NCBI GenBank assembly: GCA_942491935.1 | Contig: CALOCZ010000064.1 | Span: 1-64,000 of the forward strand | From: JAGTVG01 sp942491935 | GTDB lineage: Bacteria > Bacteroidota > Bacteroidia > Cytophagales > Cyclobacteriaceae | Length of the DNA stretch: 64,000 nucleotides | Direction: 5' to 3' | Shown: piece by piece, positions 1 to 10,084 of the stretch | Position numbering within the stretch: position 1 is the stretch's first letter | Layout of the letters: the number at the start of each line of letters is the position of its first letter | The notes under the pieces: model-generated | The model's input: only the letters and a program-made list of their open reading frames with translations | Told to the model about the DNA's origin: nothing | The model's database searches: none | Program-made: the position numbers and the translations under genes

Positions 1-1352
1 GACAAATCTCCTCCAGCCATGGGTGAGCAATAAATTATCCAATAACTCATCTCTGTCTTTATTCCCTGGATCAAAATAGTAGCCCGGATTTTCAATATAC
101 CCCTTTCAGGTCAGATTCCAGATTAAAATAACTTGAAATATTTTCGCCGAATCGATTCTTCTTTAAAAATTGAATCATTTACTATAGAAACTGAAATATT
201 TGTTAGTGGATATGCTCCATCATGGTCTTCGCAATGAAGATTGAAATCTATTTTCTCACGCCTTCTGATATTTATTTTTGGAAGTTTCGACAGAAAAATC
301 AACTACATCCGCGTCATTTTCAGAATACACAAGTCGCTCACAATGCGGTATTCCAGCTGCATCAAAAAATGTGAATTGAACTATTCCATTGGGAATGTCT
401 TTAATGCTAAACACAGAATAGATGAAATCATGATCAGGTTCCGCATGAATCGTGATAAATGGAAATCCCCTGAATTGACCAATAATAAAAGAATTGTCCA
501 TCTTAATTCCCATATTATTCCGTGCCCAGATATATATTTTATCTCCGCTTAATTTGACGTGCATAGTATAGCCCTTTTCTAAAGGTTCAGGCAGCGGATA
601 TACATACTCTTCTCCTTGAAATCCAATATATGCAAAATAATTCTTCCCTCTTTCGGGAGTGAAAGAAAACAATCCCATTCCAAATTTTCTGCTTTTAAAA
701 TCAAGTATCTCCTCTCCTTTTTCACTTTTGATGACACCTTTTACATCGATCCCGTGTTTACCATCAAGGGTACTCTTAAAGGCCACAAAATTCTGAATCC
801 CTTCAACCATGTTTCCTCCCTCAGGGAAGAATTCAATTGAAATTGGCTTTTTATTGGTGTTTCCGGCATTATCTGTTTCCGTAAGAGTCTGATTATCCGG
901 TTGTCCGGCTATATTTTGATTTTCAGATATAATATTGATCGCTTTTCTATAATAAAAAGCCTCATTAAAATTCATCATGTATCTGGTATAGGCTTTCAGT
1001 ATATATTTACCGGGACTACTTGCCTTGGGGATTAAAAAATCTCCCCATCCAAGGCCATCCTGAATATGCAAGGATTGACGGTTGATAATAGTACCCTTGT
1101 CATTTATCAATTCAACATATAATACCTCCGTAATACTATCCGGAACATGATTGGGCCCCATCATCAAATACGCTTTATACCATATGTCCTCTCCTGGAAA
1201 ATAATCTGTTTTGTCAGTATGAAGATATACTTTTTCCTGCGGAAGGTTCAGGAATAATTTACAAGACGTTCAATAATGTCCTGGTCAACCGGGCCACTGT
1301 TAAAAAGAATGGTAACAAAAAGCAATATGGAATTAATACTATTAAAAATCAT
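1..1352 (-). pseudogene. MG2-domain (alpha-2-macroglobulin-like) exported protein, broken and cut by window edge
   Basis: Reading leftward from an ATG at 1352, the gene starts with a hydrophobic signal segment followed by 'DQDIIERLVNYS'. It then shifts frame near 1258 into 'LNLPQEKVYLHTDK' and 'PGEDIWYKAYL', the hallmark start of the MG2 domains found in Bacteroidota outer-membrane proteins with carboxypeptidase-regulatory folds. The longest open part is 1167-256. Further one-base shifts occur near 250 (GCGTGA), near 150-175 and near 105 (a GGGG run). The far frame reads 'ENPGYYFD' and 'LLLTHGWRRF', also typical of this family, and runs off the left edge. Four shifts in 1.3 kb suggest either a decaying gene or locally poor sequence. 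Family identity is seen in the motifs; the exact role is unknown. Nothing intact lies between 1353 and 1451. Confidence 0.7.
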
Positions 1353-1451
1353 AAATATGGAACCCAGCTTTTGTTAATTAATAAACATTAAATCATCAAG
1401 GGTATTAATATATGGATTATTTTTCAATTTGGGGCCAGCCAGCGAAATGAA

Positions 1452-2840
1452 TTAGTTTGCACTGTTATTAGATTCCTTCGTTATCGTGAAACTATCTTTA
1501 ACTTTCCCATACTCATCAACGAAGACTCCAAGCAAGAGATTATTCCTGATCTCAATTGACAATGATCCATGAGAATTTCCCTTACAGACCGCCATAGCCG
1601 GATGATTGCATGTACCTGCGGGGGGGCGACTTCCGGAAACTCCACATACAACATATACAGTGCCCTTATTATCTTCCTTTTTTAAAAAGGCAGACTTATT
1701 TTTCTTTTTTTCATTATCATACTTGATTATCATCGAGTCGGGATCAAAATCTTTTGAATAACCATAGTGTCCTTTAATCAGATAAGACCTTTCATAAATG
1801 TGACTATGCCCACTCAATACCAGGTCAACCCCATATTCTTCCAATATTGGAAGAATATTTTCCCGCATTTCTTTCAGCCTTCCACGGCTGTCCAGGTCTA
1901 AATCTGAATTATGAGTCCCTTTTGTAAAGGGTGGATGATGAAAGAAAGCAATTTTCCAATTATGATCATTCTTTTCTAAGTCTCTTTGAAGCCATCTTGC
2001 CATATCGCTAAATACCTGCCGTGGTGTATCTTCTGAATCCATTGAAATAAAATGAATATCTCCATAATTGTAAGAGTAATATGCCTCTGTACCGGATGGT
2101 TCCCCGCCTGCTTCACCGTTAGTTGGTAATGTAAAAACATCATAATATGGCCCTGATTGTGTTTCAGAATCTGCACTTCTCATGTCATGGTTACCCGGTG
2201 TTGGCCACATCACAGTATTCCTCATCATATATTTGTAGGTGTCTCCAAATATACTTCTCTGGAATTCTTCTTCCTTTCCATGATAGTAGGCGATATCCCC
2301 TAACATAAGCCATACATCTGTATGATGCCCTCTTCTGAATTTCATATATGCATTTTTAACGTTTTTAGGCTCACTGTCTCCCGTGCCAAAATCCCCAATG
2401 ACCCATATGTGAACAACTTCACTATAATCCTGATCAGGAGACGTTATAAAATAATAGGTTGTGTCATTTTCAATAAGCATTTCTTCCTCATTACCAACAG
2501 CATAATAGTATTTGGTATGTTCTTTCAATCCTTCAATCTTAACCTCATGATCCGTAACCCTTTCCTTGAGGATAACTGACTTATGAAGATTATTGGAATG
2601 AGTGCCGTATAAAACTTTGCTTGAGGAAGGTTCACTGGTCCTCCATTTGATGATTATACTGGAAGTAGTACCCAATTGAAGATAAGGTCCACGCAGGATC
2701 TTGATCTTTTTTGAATCAGGATTTACTCCCAGTGTACGGGTATTTGTAACCGAAATAATAAACAGAAAAATTAGCGTCAATATGGACGTCCTAAAAATCA
2801 TCACGGACGGGTTTGGTTTCTTATAATCAAGATACGACAA
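1452..2840 (-). CDS. Purple acid phosphatase-like metallophosphoesterase, secreted
   Basis: Predicted periplasmic or secreted phosphomonoesterase with a two-metal centre. After an N-terminal hydrophobic segment comes a fibronectin-III-like purple-acid-phosphatase N-domain (about residues 45-130, starting 'LRGPYLQLGTTSSIIIKWRT'). The calcineurin-like catalytic domain follows with the metal-ligand blocks in order: 'GDFGTG', 'GDIAYYHG', 'GNHD', 'FFHHPPF' and 'SGHSHIYERS'. Length (462 aa) suits the family. The Met at residue 14 (position 2801) gives a cleaner signal peptide and may be the true start. The gene stands alone between a broken MG2 gene and a propeller remnant, so context says little about its substrate. 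Family assignment is firm from the motifs; substrate is unknown. Confidence 0.88.
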   Translation of the reverse strand: MSYLDYKKPNPSVMIFRTSILTLIFLFIISVTNTRTLGVNPDSKKIKILRGPYLQLGTTSSIIIKWRTSEPSSSKVLYGTHSNNLHKSVILKERVTDHEVKIEGLKEHTKYYYAVGNEEEMLIENDTTYYFITSPDQDYSEVVHIWVIGDFGTGDSEPKNVKNAYMKFRRGHHTDVWLMLGDIAYYHGKEEEFQRSIFGDTYKYMMRNTVMWPTPGNHDMRSADSETQSGPYYDVFTLPTNGEAGGEPSGTEAYYSYNYGDIHFISMDSEDTPRQVFSDMARWLQRDLEKNDHNWKIAFFHHPPFTKGTHNSDLDLDSRGRLKEMRENILPILEEYGVDLVLSGHSHIYERSYLIKGHYGYSKDFDPDSMIIKYDNEKKKNKSAFLKKEDNKGTVYVVCGVSGSRPPAGTCNHPAMAVCKGNSHGSLSIEIRNNLLLGVFVDEYGKVKDSFTITKESNNSAN

Positions 2841-2902
2841 AAAATAACAAAATGCTTCAAAAATTAACCTTATTATAGGAGGTATTTCAGGCCATCATTC
2901 CG

Positions 2903-3130
2903 CTACTTCTTAATCTTATAGGCAGCGAGTTCTTTCCCATGGCGAAGATAAAATACTCCATTTTTAATAGAGGGATGCACCCAATGTGGCCCAGTTCCAA
3001 GTTTATTTCTGAATGTACATACAATACGTAAATCTTATGGATCGGGTTGATCCAGGGCCATGGTACCTCGACGTACATCATAAAGATAAAACATGTCGTC
3101 GGCCTCTATAATGGCTCCTTTTGTTTCCCA
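2903..3130 (-). pseudogene. Remnant of a PQQ-like beta-propeller gene (3' end)
   Basis: Two conserved blocks of the propeller family survive in different frames. From 3130 leftward the sequence reads 'WETKGAIIEADDMFYLYD', then 'RGTMALDQPDP'. After a shift, a second block reads 'KLGTGPHWVHPSIKNGVFYL' and 'RHGKELAAYKIKK' and ends with a stop at 2903. These match the C-terminal ends of the intact genes at 21422-22672 ('GYGSGPHWAHPYIADKK') and 22828-24042 ('GSGQHWAHPAINNGRLFVRHG'). Upstream, 3131-3357 shows no recognisable propeller sequence, so the N-terminal two-thirds is lost. No other gene is seen in the 2841-3357 gap. The remnant lies next to, and opposite to, another propeller gene starting at 3358. 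Confidence 0.75.
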
Positions 3131-3357
3131 TCATGACATATAGGCGTCACGCAATTGATAAATGGTACTTCAGGATGAAAGCTTGGTGGATCGAGGTATC
3201 ATAAGTATCCGGAACTTGTAAAAGTATTTAAACTATCCCACTGAAACGGATAATAATCGTTCCGAAAACCAAAAAATATTTATAATTTGTATCCGGTAAA
3301 AATAAGAATTGGATATCATTTTCCACAATATTCACCAAAACATAAATTTCTCACATT

Positions 3358-4705
3358 ATGCTTTTTAAACTGTCTATATCATTAGTTGTAATACTTCCTG
3401 TATTTCTGAGTTTCAATTCAGAAGAAAATATTTCCCCGGAAAGACAATGGTCTCAATACCGGGGATACGATTCAAATGGTACATTGGATAACGCGAATTT
3501 GCCTGAAATATGGGATGTGTCTGAAAATGAAAACATAAAATGGAAAATAGAGATTCCAGGGTTGGGCTTATCAAGCCCGGTAATATGGGGTGATAAATTA
3601 TTCATTACCACGGCCATTAGTGAAATGGACTCAGAAGGGCTTAAAACCGGTATTTATGGTGACATTGGATCAGTCAATGATGATTCGGAGCATGAATGGA
3701 AAGTAATATGTATAAACAAACAAAATGGAGAAATCATCTGGGAAAGAACATCACACAGGGATACCGGAACAAAAAAGACATCCAAAATCTTCTCATGCCA
3801 ATAGTAGTGTGGCTACGGATGGTAAACATGTTGTTGCTTTTTTTGGTTCAGAAGGCATTTACTGCTATGACATGGAAGGGAATCTGATATGGCAAAAGGA
3901 TTTTGGTCTGTTACGGTCTGTTTTTTTTCGTGTAGAATCAGCTGAATGGGAATTTGCAAGTTCTCCTATAATTCATGAAGGTGTTGTTATTGTTCAATGT
4001 GATGTAATGGAAAATTCGTTTTTAGCTGCATATGAGGCTTCCTCGGGAGAAGAGCTTTGGAGAAGATCAAGGGATGAATATCCGGGCTGGTGTACACCGA
4101 ATATCTACTCAAACAATGGCAAGACATGTATTGCTGTAAATGGATATAAGCACCGAGGTGGTTACGATTTTGAAACTGGCGAGGAGATCTGGTCAATGTC
4201 AGGTGGTGGAGACATTCAAGTTCCTACTCCTATTGTCGGAGATGACCTGGTATATTTCAACAGTGCTCATGGGCCCTCTTCACCTATACTAGCCGTTAAA
4301 AAAGAAGCTAAGGGTGAATTAAATATGGAATCCGATCCTTTTATAGAATGGAGTGTACCAAGACGCGGGTCCTATATGCAAACGATGCTTTTATATAAGG
4401 GTCTCATATATAATCTTCGCTGGAACGGCAATATTTTATGTTTTGATGCACTAACAGGGGAAGAAATATATGATGAAAAACTTGGCGGGAAGAACAAAAG
4501 TTTTACCGCCTCGCCGGTTGCAGCTGATGACAGGATCTACGCAGCAGGTGATGATGGGACAGTCTATGTAATACAAGCTGGCAAAGACTTTAACCTATTA
4601 TCAGAACACGGTCTTGATGATGTTTGCATGGTCACCCCGTCGATTACTGACCAGATAATTTTCTTTCGAACCCAAAGCTATCTTATTGCAGTTGGGAATA
4701 ACTAA
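3358..4705 (+). CDS. PQQ-like beta-propeller repeat protein, frameshifted
   Basis: Exported beta-propeller of the PQQ-like/BamB type, with an N-terminal signal peptide (hydrophobic stretch 4-20). Typical family blocks follow: 'RQWSQYRGYDSNG', 'PGLGLSSPVIWGDKLFIT', 'HPKSSHANSSVATDGKHVVA', 'FFGSEGIYCYD'. The coding sequence is split: the first frame runs 3358-3804 and the second from about 3770 to 4705. Removing one A from the run of six at 3771-3776 restores a continuous product of about 448 aa with the family sequence 'KRHPKSSHANSS'. Everything else looks intact, so this is either a sequencing error or a very young mutation. It converges with the permease gene ending at 4720. Function beyond a periplasmic scaffold or binding protein is unknown. 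Confidence 0.8.
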
Positions 4706-4719
4706 AGATATTTAACTCC

Positions 4720-7700
4720 CTATTCTGTTCTTAAGGATTCCACCAGATCCTTTCTCAGGCTTATTCTGCCTATAAGGTAGATCCATAAAAATCCATTGAC
4801 CATAATTATGAATATAATGACCAGGGCTGTCTGCCATGAAGCATCGATATATTCAGAAAATACTGAGGGTATTGTGGCCACAAAAGCTCCAATTGTCCCG
4901 ATCAGGGTGCCCAAACCGAGTAATATAATATGCTCTCTTGTAAGCATTCCCATTATCTGATTCTTCCTGAAACCAACGGCCCTTAAAATTCCAAGTTCCT
5001 GCAATCGATCCTGTATATTGCGTATCAGCGACAAACCTAATCCTACTGTCCCAAGAATCATCCCCAAACCACCAAGCAAAAGAAATATTGATAAATACGT
5101 GTTTTCAACAGAATTGAATTCAGCCAGGCGATCTGCAGTATATACTAATTCAAGACCCGTATTTCGAAAAGACCTTTTCAAGCTTGATTCAAATGTTTCC
5201 AGACTGTCAGAATCGGTTTCTACCAGGAAAACATGAATCCCGCTGCTGGAGGGAAAATGTTTCAGAAATAATTCTTCATCGATCAGAATATTTCCCTGAA
5301 AAATAGAATTTGCAAGCCCTCCTATCAGTTTGACATACATCTTGTTACCATATTCGTCAGTATATACCAGGGTATCTCCCACCGCTAATCCTAATCCCCA
5401 TTGAATCACAGTCTGATCTGCTATAGCAGGAACTACCCCACCCGGCAATTCAAATTTTAATGCCGACCAGTCACCAATTGATTCAAAATCACCGGAAGTT
5501 TTTATGAATGAAAATCTTCCAATCAGTTTTTCAGAGGGAATTCCCAGGATCCTTGGTTGAGATATGCGGTTCAGATTAAGGCAACTTGCATCATCACCTT
5601 CCGTTTTCCGCATTTGCACAAAATTTGTGTTTTCGCTTAAGTTCAAATCGACTTTGGTAGAAGGATTGTTCAAATCATGCAAAACAGGCATTGTGGTCTC
5701 CCCATAGAAAAGAAATCCACCTGTGCCACTTGAGTTGTTCATTGCATCAGAATACAAATCCTTGCGGTTAAGGCCGGTAGAAACAATTACAAAGGTTCCC
5801 AGGGCAAAAAGGATAATGATGCGGAGGCTTCTGGCCTTGTTTCTTTGAAGATTTCGTAAGGATAACTCTGGTATTGAAAGATCAAATTCCAGACTTTCAT
5901 TTTCCTTAAATAAAAATCCGCTTGAAAATAATATAAAGGCAAGGAGTATAAGTCCACCTGATAAAAAGAATATTCCCGCATTCATTCCGCTTGAAGATAA
6001 AACCTCTTTTAATATAAGAAGGGATGAAATTACAAGTATTAGCCAGGCTATCCAGTTTAAATATTTACCGGAAATTTTATTCCGTCTTATATTCAGGGCT
6101 TTTTGCAAATGGAGGGGTTTTGACTTTAACCTTCTATTGATGTTAAAGAAAACAGTAAGGAATACAAGGACGAAACTTATAATAATTCCCATCAGAATCG
6201 TACCGTAACGAATATCTTCAGCAAGGACAGATGTTCGTACTATTGCTGACCATACTGTATTAAGGGCCTTAAATATCAAACGATTATACCAGATGGCCAT
6301 TATACTTCCCAACAATACTCCAGAAAAGACTACAATTGCAGTTTCTGACAACACCAGTCTCCGTACCAGTCGGTCAGAATATCCTAAAGCCTTCAAAGTG
6401 CCAAACTGCGACATCCTGTTTTCAAGATGTATATTAAATAAAAGTGCAAGTAAGGTCAACCCTGCTATTAAAAGGAAAAAACTCATTCCAAAAAACAGCT
6501 CTGAAAAATCAACCCCTCCCTGGGCTGCTTCCAATCCTTGTTGCTTTAAATTTCTTAATTGAAACCCCAGATCTTCAGGTCCATGGTACTTTAACAGGTT
6601 TTCTGAAATTTGTCCTTCATCATGAATAGCGGCATCCAGGCGTACCAGGGTACATGCACCAAATCGGTTCTGCCAGATTTTTTTCCCTTCAGAATATGAA
6701 ATATATGCTTTGGGTGTTCCTTTCCATTCATTCCAATATTCCTCATCCTTGTCACGTATCTTTTCCAAATCAATGGGTATGCCTGTTTCCCAATCCCTGC
6801 AACTTCCTGCATCTGACAATCCTGGAAGAGTCGGCATCAATTTCCGGTCAGCATATCGGCCAGATAAGGGAACAACCTTTTGTACAATAAACCATTGTTT
6901 ATTCTCCACCAATTGCCTGAGTGGCCCGATAGAATAATACTTTAATAAAAGACTGTCTCCTAACCTGGCATCGAGATCTTCAGCCAACCAGGAGTTTATA
7001 ATTATATCTTTTGAATCCATTTCCTGGCCGTCAAAGAAAGGACCCGCTGAAACGAAGGAATAGGGTGTTTCCTGTTCTTTCTTTTCAAGGGAATTGGCCA
7101 GGTAAGTCAAAATCAAAGAAGGTCGATCCTCAAACTTATAAATTGCATTGACAATAACTGAATCAATAAAGACACGGTTCGATTCAATATTCCATTCCTT
7201 TTTATCATCAGTGAGGCTTATTTTTAATCCGGAATCCTCAAGGCGCCAGTTTTTCGAAATAACTGATAAAAGGTAACTATCCTCGAATTGAGCTTCATTA
7301 CTTATTAAAAGTCTGTTGGCTTTTCCCTCCGTCTCCATTCTGTTATTAAGGTATTCAAGAGATAAGAACACATTATAGGGGGCAGTCTGGGAGGTTTTCA
7401 GATTGAAGCGCCCAAGTTTTTCTTTTGTAAGGATTTTTCTTACTGTAAGCCTTATTGAAACCTGATTTTCATCATCCGAAATAAATGGCGCATTTTTAGG
7501 GATCAGGCTGACCTTCTCTACACGTAGCAAAAAAGAATCATCAATTTTAAGCCCCAATCTGTCTGCCAGGTTTTGACTAATGAATGCTTCATTGCTCCCG
7601 GGGATCTCCTCCAATTGATTTCCCGGAACCATATTCAGAAAATTATTGTCAATACCTTGAACATCGATGTTATTTACCCGCATCTGTCCTCCCTGAGATG

Positions 7701-7986
7701 AAGCTATTCCCTTTACCTGCATCATCGAGGTAACTGGTATTTTTAATTCTTCCTGAACTTCTTCAGCAAGATCTATCCTGAAATAACGATCTATGCTTGA
7801 AAATGAATATCCAACATTTCCCAGTCGCAGTTCTGCAGTCATGGCTAGGCTATGGTCGACAGAATCCCCTACGATCAGCGTTCCGGTCAAAACCATAGAG
7901 CTGATGGCCACACCCAGAATGATGGTAAGATTTGCCTTTTTATAGTGAAGCAGGGACTGAAGAATGAAAGTAAATTTACTTAACAC
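4720..7986 (-). CDS. Large FtsX-family ABC transporter permease
   Basis: Inner-membrane permease of the FtsX/LolCE/MacB class, 1088 aa. An N-terminal TM anchor (about 20-40) is followed by a very large periplasmic MacB-PCD-like region (about 45-510). The first FtsX core has TM segments around 515-540, 565-590 and 610-635. Two further TM helices lie around 665-715. A second, smaller periplasmic region precedes the C-terminal FtsX core (about 965-1075), which contains 'ELGILRAVGFRKNQ'. The duplicated FtsX plan matches the fused permeases that work with a separate ATPase. The partner ATPase lies 4 bases upstream (7991-8677). Such systems move lipoproteins or other substrates out of the inner membrane or drive periplasmic mechanotransmission; the cargo here is not evident. 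Confidence 0.88.
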   Translation of the reverse strand: MLSKFTFILQSLLHYKKANLTIILGVAISSMVLTGTLIVGDSVDHSLAMTAELRLGNVGYSFSSIDRYFRIDLAEEVQEELKIPVTSMMQVKGIASSQGGQMRVNNIDVQGIDNNFLNMVPGNQLEEIPGSNEAFISQNLADRLGLKIDDSFLLRVEKVSLIPKNAPFISDDENQVSIRLTVRKILTKEKLGRFNLKTSQTAPYNVFLSLEYLNNRMETEGKANRLLISNEAQFEDSYLLSVISKNWRLEDSGLKISLTDDKKEWNIESNRVFIDSVIVNAIYKFEDRPSLILTYLANSLEKKEQETPYSFVSAGPFFDGQEMDSKDIIINSWLAEDLDARLGDSLLLKYYSIGPLRQLVENKQWFIVQKVVPLSGRYADRKLMPTLPGLSDAGSCRDWETGIPIDLEKIRDKDEEYWNEWKGTPKAYISYSEGKKIWQNRFGACTLVRLDAAIHDEGQISENLLKYHGPEDLGFQLRNLKQQGLEAAQGGVDFSELFFGMSFFLLIAGLTLLALLFNIHLENRMSQFGTLKALGYSDRLVRRLVLSETAIVVFSGVLLGSIMAIWYNRLIFKALNTVWSAIVRTSVLAEDIRYGTILMGIIISFVLVFLTVFFNINRRLKSKPLHLQKALNIRRNKISGKYLNWIAWLILVISSLLILKEVLSSSGMNAGIFFLSGGLILLAFILFSSGFLFKENESLEFDLSIPELSLRNLQRNKARSLRIIILFALGTFVIVSTGLNRKDLYSDAMNNSSGTGGFLFYGETTMPVLHDLNNPSTKVDLNLSENTNFVQMRKTEGDDASCLNLNRISQPRILGIPSEKLIGRFSFIKTSGDFESIGDWSALKFELPGGVVPAIADQTVIQWGLGLAVGDTLVYTDEYGNKMYVKLIGGLANSIFQGNILIDEELFLKHFPSSSGIHVFLVETDSDSLETFESSLKRSFRNTGLELVYTADRLAEFNSVENTYLSIFLLLGGLGMILGTVGLGLSLIRNIQDRLQELGILRAVGFRKNQIMGMLTREHIILLGLGTLIGTIGAFVATIPSVFSEYIDASWQTALVIIFIIMVNGFLWIYLIGRISLRKDLVESLRTE

Positions 7987-7990
7987 AATA

Positions 7991-8677
7991 TCAGGTTTTC
8001 AGATTCAACTTTCCATTCCTTAATTCGTATTGCTTTTCCATTTTCCGTCCAATCTCCTGAGAATGGGTAACCACGATAAGAGAAGTTTCAAACTTCCTGT
8101 TTAAATCAAGCAATAGCGAGATCATTGAAAATGCGTTTTCTTCATCAAGTGAGCCTGTAGGTTCATCCGCCAATATTAACTTTGGTTGATTGATCATGGC
8201 TCTGACCAAAGCCACCCGCTGACATTCTCCTCCAGACAATACACCGGGCTTCTTGTCTTTATGTTCCCATAATCCTACAGTTTTGAGAAGGTCCTCTCCA
8301 ACATTCAATCTTGATCTTTTAAAATCTTTGTCTTTTATCGGAACAGCCGGAATCAAGATGTTTTCAAATACGGTGCACTGCGGCAGAAGATGATGCATCT
8401 GAAAAACAAATCCAATTTCCCTGTTACGCAAAGAGGTCAATTCAACTTCCGACATTTTGCCCAGGGATTGACTATTAAAAATTACATCTCCTTGGTCGGG
8501 TTTGTCCAGGGCGCCGATAATATTCATTAAAGTGGATTTTCCGGAACCACTTGGCCCCTGGATGGATATGGCTTCTCCTTTCTTCAATTCGAGGTTTACT
8601 CCATCCAGGACAGTTCTGGATTTAGCATTGCCTTCAGTTTTAAACGATTTGAATAACTCTTTAACACTTAACAGCAT
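7991..8677 (-). CDS. ABC transporter ATP-binding protein (LolD/MacB-type)
   Basis: Cytoplasmic ATPase subunit, 228 aa, with the complete nucleotide-binding set: Walker A 'GPSGSGKST' (about 40-48), Q-loop 'VFQMHHLLPQ', ABC signature 'LSGGECQRVALVRA', Walker B 'LILADEPTGSLD' and the H-loop 'VVTHSQEIG'. Length and sequence are those of the LolD/MacB/SalX subfamily that pairs with FtsX-type permeases. It sits 4 bases before the permease and 1 base after the glycosyltransferase gene, so the three are probably one transcript. Subfamily assignment is firm; the transported substrate is unknown. Confidence 0.93.
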   Translation of the reverse strand: MLLSVKELFKSFKTEGNAKSRTVLDGVNLELKKGEAISIQGPSGSGKSTLMNIIGALDKPDQGDVIFNSQSLGKMSEVELTSLRNREIGFVFQMHHLLPQCTVFENILIPAVPIKDKDFKRSRLNVGEDLLKTVGLWEHKDKKPGVLSGGECQRVALVRAMINQPKLILADEPTGSLDEENAFSMISLLLDLNRKFETSLIVVTHSQEIGRKMEKQYELRNGKLNLKT

Positions 8678-8678
8678 G

Positions 8679-9977
8679 TCAATTCTTTTTATTTATTTTG
8701 ATCTGCTCGTAAAACTTCATCATCCTCGAAGCCTGGTCGTGTATACTAAAATGTTGAATGATCCCATCCCTGGCCTTTTTACTTAAGGAAGATAATTTCT
8801 CTGCATTCTTATGAAGATCTTCCAGGGCTTTGGCAAGTTCTTCGGGTTTATTGGGTTCATATATCACGCCTCCTTCAGACAAATTAATAATTTCCGGGAA
8901 AGCACCTAAAGCAGGTTGAACAACGGGAACCCCGGTGGCCATTGCTTCAAGCAGGTACATTCCAAAAGCCTCTCCTTCCAGGACAGGGACAGAAATCAGA
9001 GATACTTTACTGAAAAACTCATGACGCCCCTCATTTTCAAAATCTTTATGAAAAATCACGTCCTCCATAATACCCGCCTCTGACATTTTCTTTCTTATCC
9101 TTTTCAGGAATACATGGTCATCACCTGTTGAGCCCCCTGTAATGATCAGTTTAACATCTTCTGCCCCAGGTATCTTTTTGAATAAAATAAAAGCCTCTAC
9201 CAGAACTTCAAGGCCATTTTCTTCACACATCCTGGAAATGTACCCTATTGTAAATTCTTTTTCAGAACTATTGATATATGTATATTCCTCCGGGTCCACG
9301 CTAATATAGGATGTATATAATTTGCTGTCAGGAATGCTCATTTGTTCCTTCATGACGCCGGCATAGAATTCGCTTACTGCAAAAAAAGCATCAACATCTT
9401 CAGCTCTTTTACTCATAAGGTCCCATGTTTTTTTGCGGAAATGATCGTCCATGGCGTTTACCCAAACATCTTCATCCTGGAGGGAGCATACTACGAGTAC
9501 ATCGAGTTTTTCCTGGAATTTCTTCGCTAAGCCAATCAACAATGCATTGGACAGATGGATCACATCCGCTTTGCAATGTTCTGCGATCCAATCAACCATT
9601 TTATCCAACTCTTCTTTTTGCCCACCCTGTTCTCCCAGCAACATGGAAATGGTCATGTCTTCGAGCCCATGCGCACGGGTAGATCCTGACATTTTTGCAG
9701 CAAACTTAAATGCCAATCCCGAATTCAGGATCTTATCAAACCATGCGGGGGCCTTTCTAAGTATCGGATATTTATATTTCAAATACAGACTTATAGCTCC
9801 ATAAAATACAGGTATATCGGACAGATCATGCTCATCAGAAAAGATTGGCAAATACATAGGGATTTTTAACGCGTCAATTCCTTCTTTCCGTAATGCCTGT
9901 ACATAAGTACTATCCCGTAGGCAATTTCCACAATAAAAACTACCACCTGTTCCCGGAACAATATGAATTACCTGCAT
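8679..9977 (-). CDS. Glycosyltransferase family 4 (GT-B fold)
   Basis: Retaining GT-B glycosyltransferase, 432 aa. The N-terminal donor/acceptor-side motif 'HIVPGTGGSFYCGNCLRDS' begins the protein without a signal peptide. The C-terminal GT1/GT4 domain has 'IGYISRMCEENGLEVLVEAF' (about 245-265), 'LIITGGSTGDD' and the E-x7-E catalytic block 'EGEAFGMYLLEAMATG' (about 355-370). It is presumably cytoplasmic and transfers a sugar from a nucleotide-sugar donor to a lipid or glycan acceptor. It is the first gene of a three-gene run with the ATPase and permease downstream, which hints that glycan or glycolipid made here may be the transported cargo (inference). A 107-base gap separates it from the propeller gene upstream. 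Confidence 0.85.
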   Translation of the reverse strand: MQVIHIVPGTGGSFYCGNCLRDSTYVQALRKEGIDALKIPMYLPIFSDEHDLSDIPVFYGAISLYLKYKYPILRKAPAWFDKILNSGLAFKFAAKMSGSTRAHGLEDMTISMLLGEQGGQKEELDKMVDWIAEHCKADVIHLSNALLIGLAKKFQEKLDVLVVCSLQDEDVWVNAMDDHFRKKTWDLMSKRAEDVDAFFAVSEFYAGVMKEQMSIPDSKLYTSYISVDPEEYTYINSSEKEFTIGYISRMCEENGLEVLVEAFILFKKIPGAEDVKLIITGGSTGDDHVFLKRIRKKMSEAGIMEDVIFHKDFENEGRHEFFSKVSLISVPVLEGEAFGMYLLEAMATGVPVVQPALGAFPEIINLSEGGVIYEPNKPEELAKALEDLHKNAEKLSSLSKKARDGIIQHFSIHDQASRMMKFYEQIKINKKN

Positions 9978-10084
9978 CTCTTTAGTTTATATCTTTTAAC
10001 ATAATTAATAAAATTAAACCAATTTCAGGATTGTTTAAAAGGAGTGATCAAGATTTATTCTATTTTAATCCAAATAGATAGGAA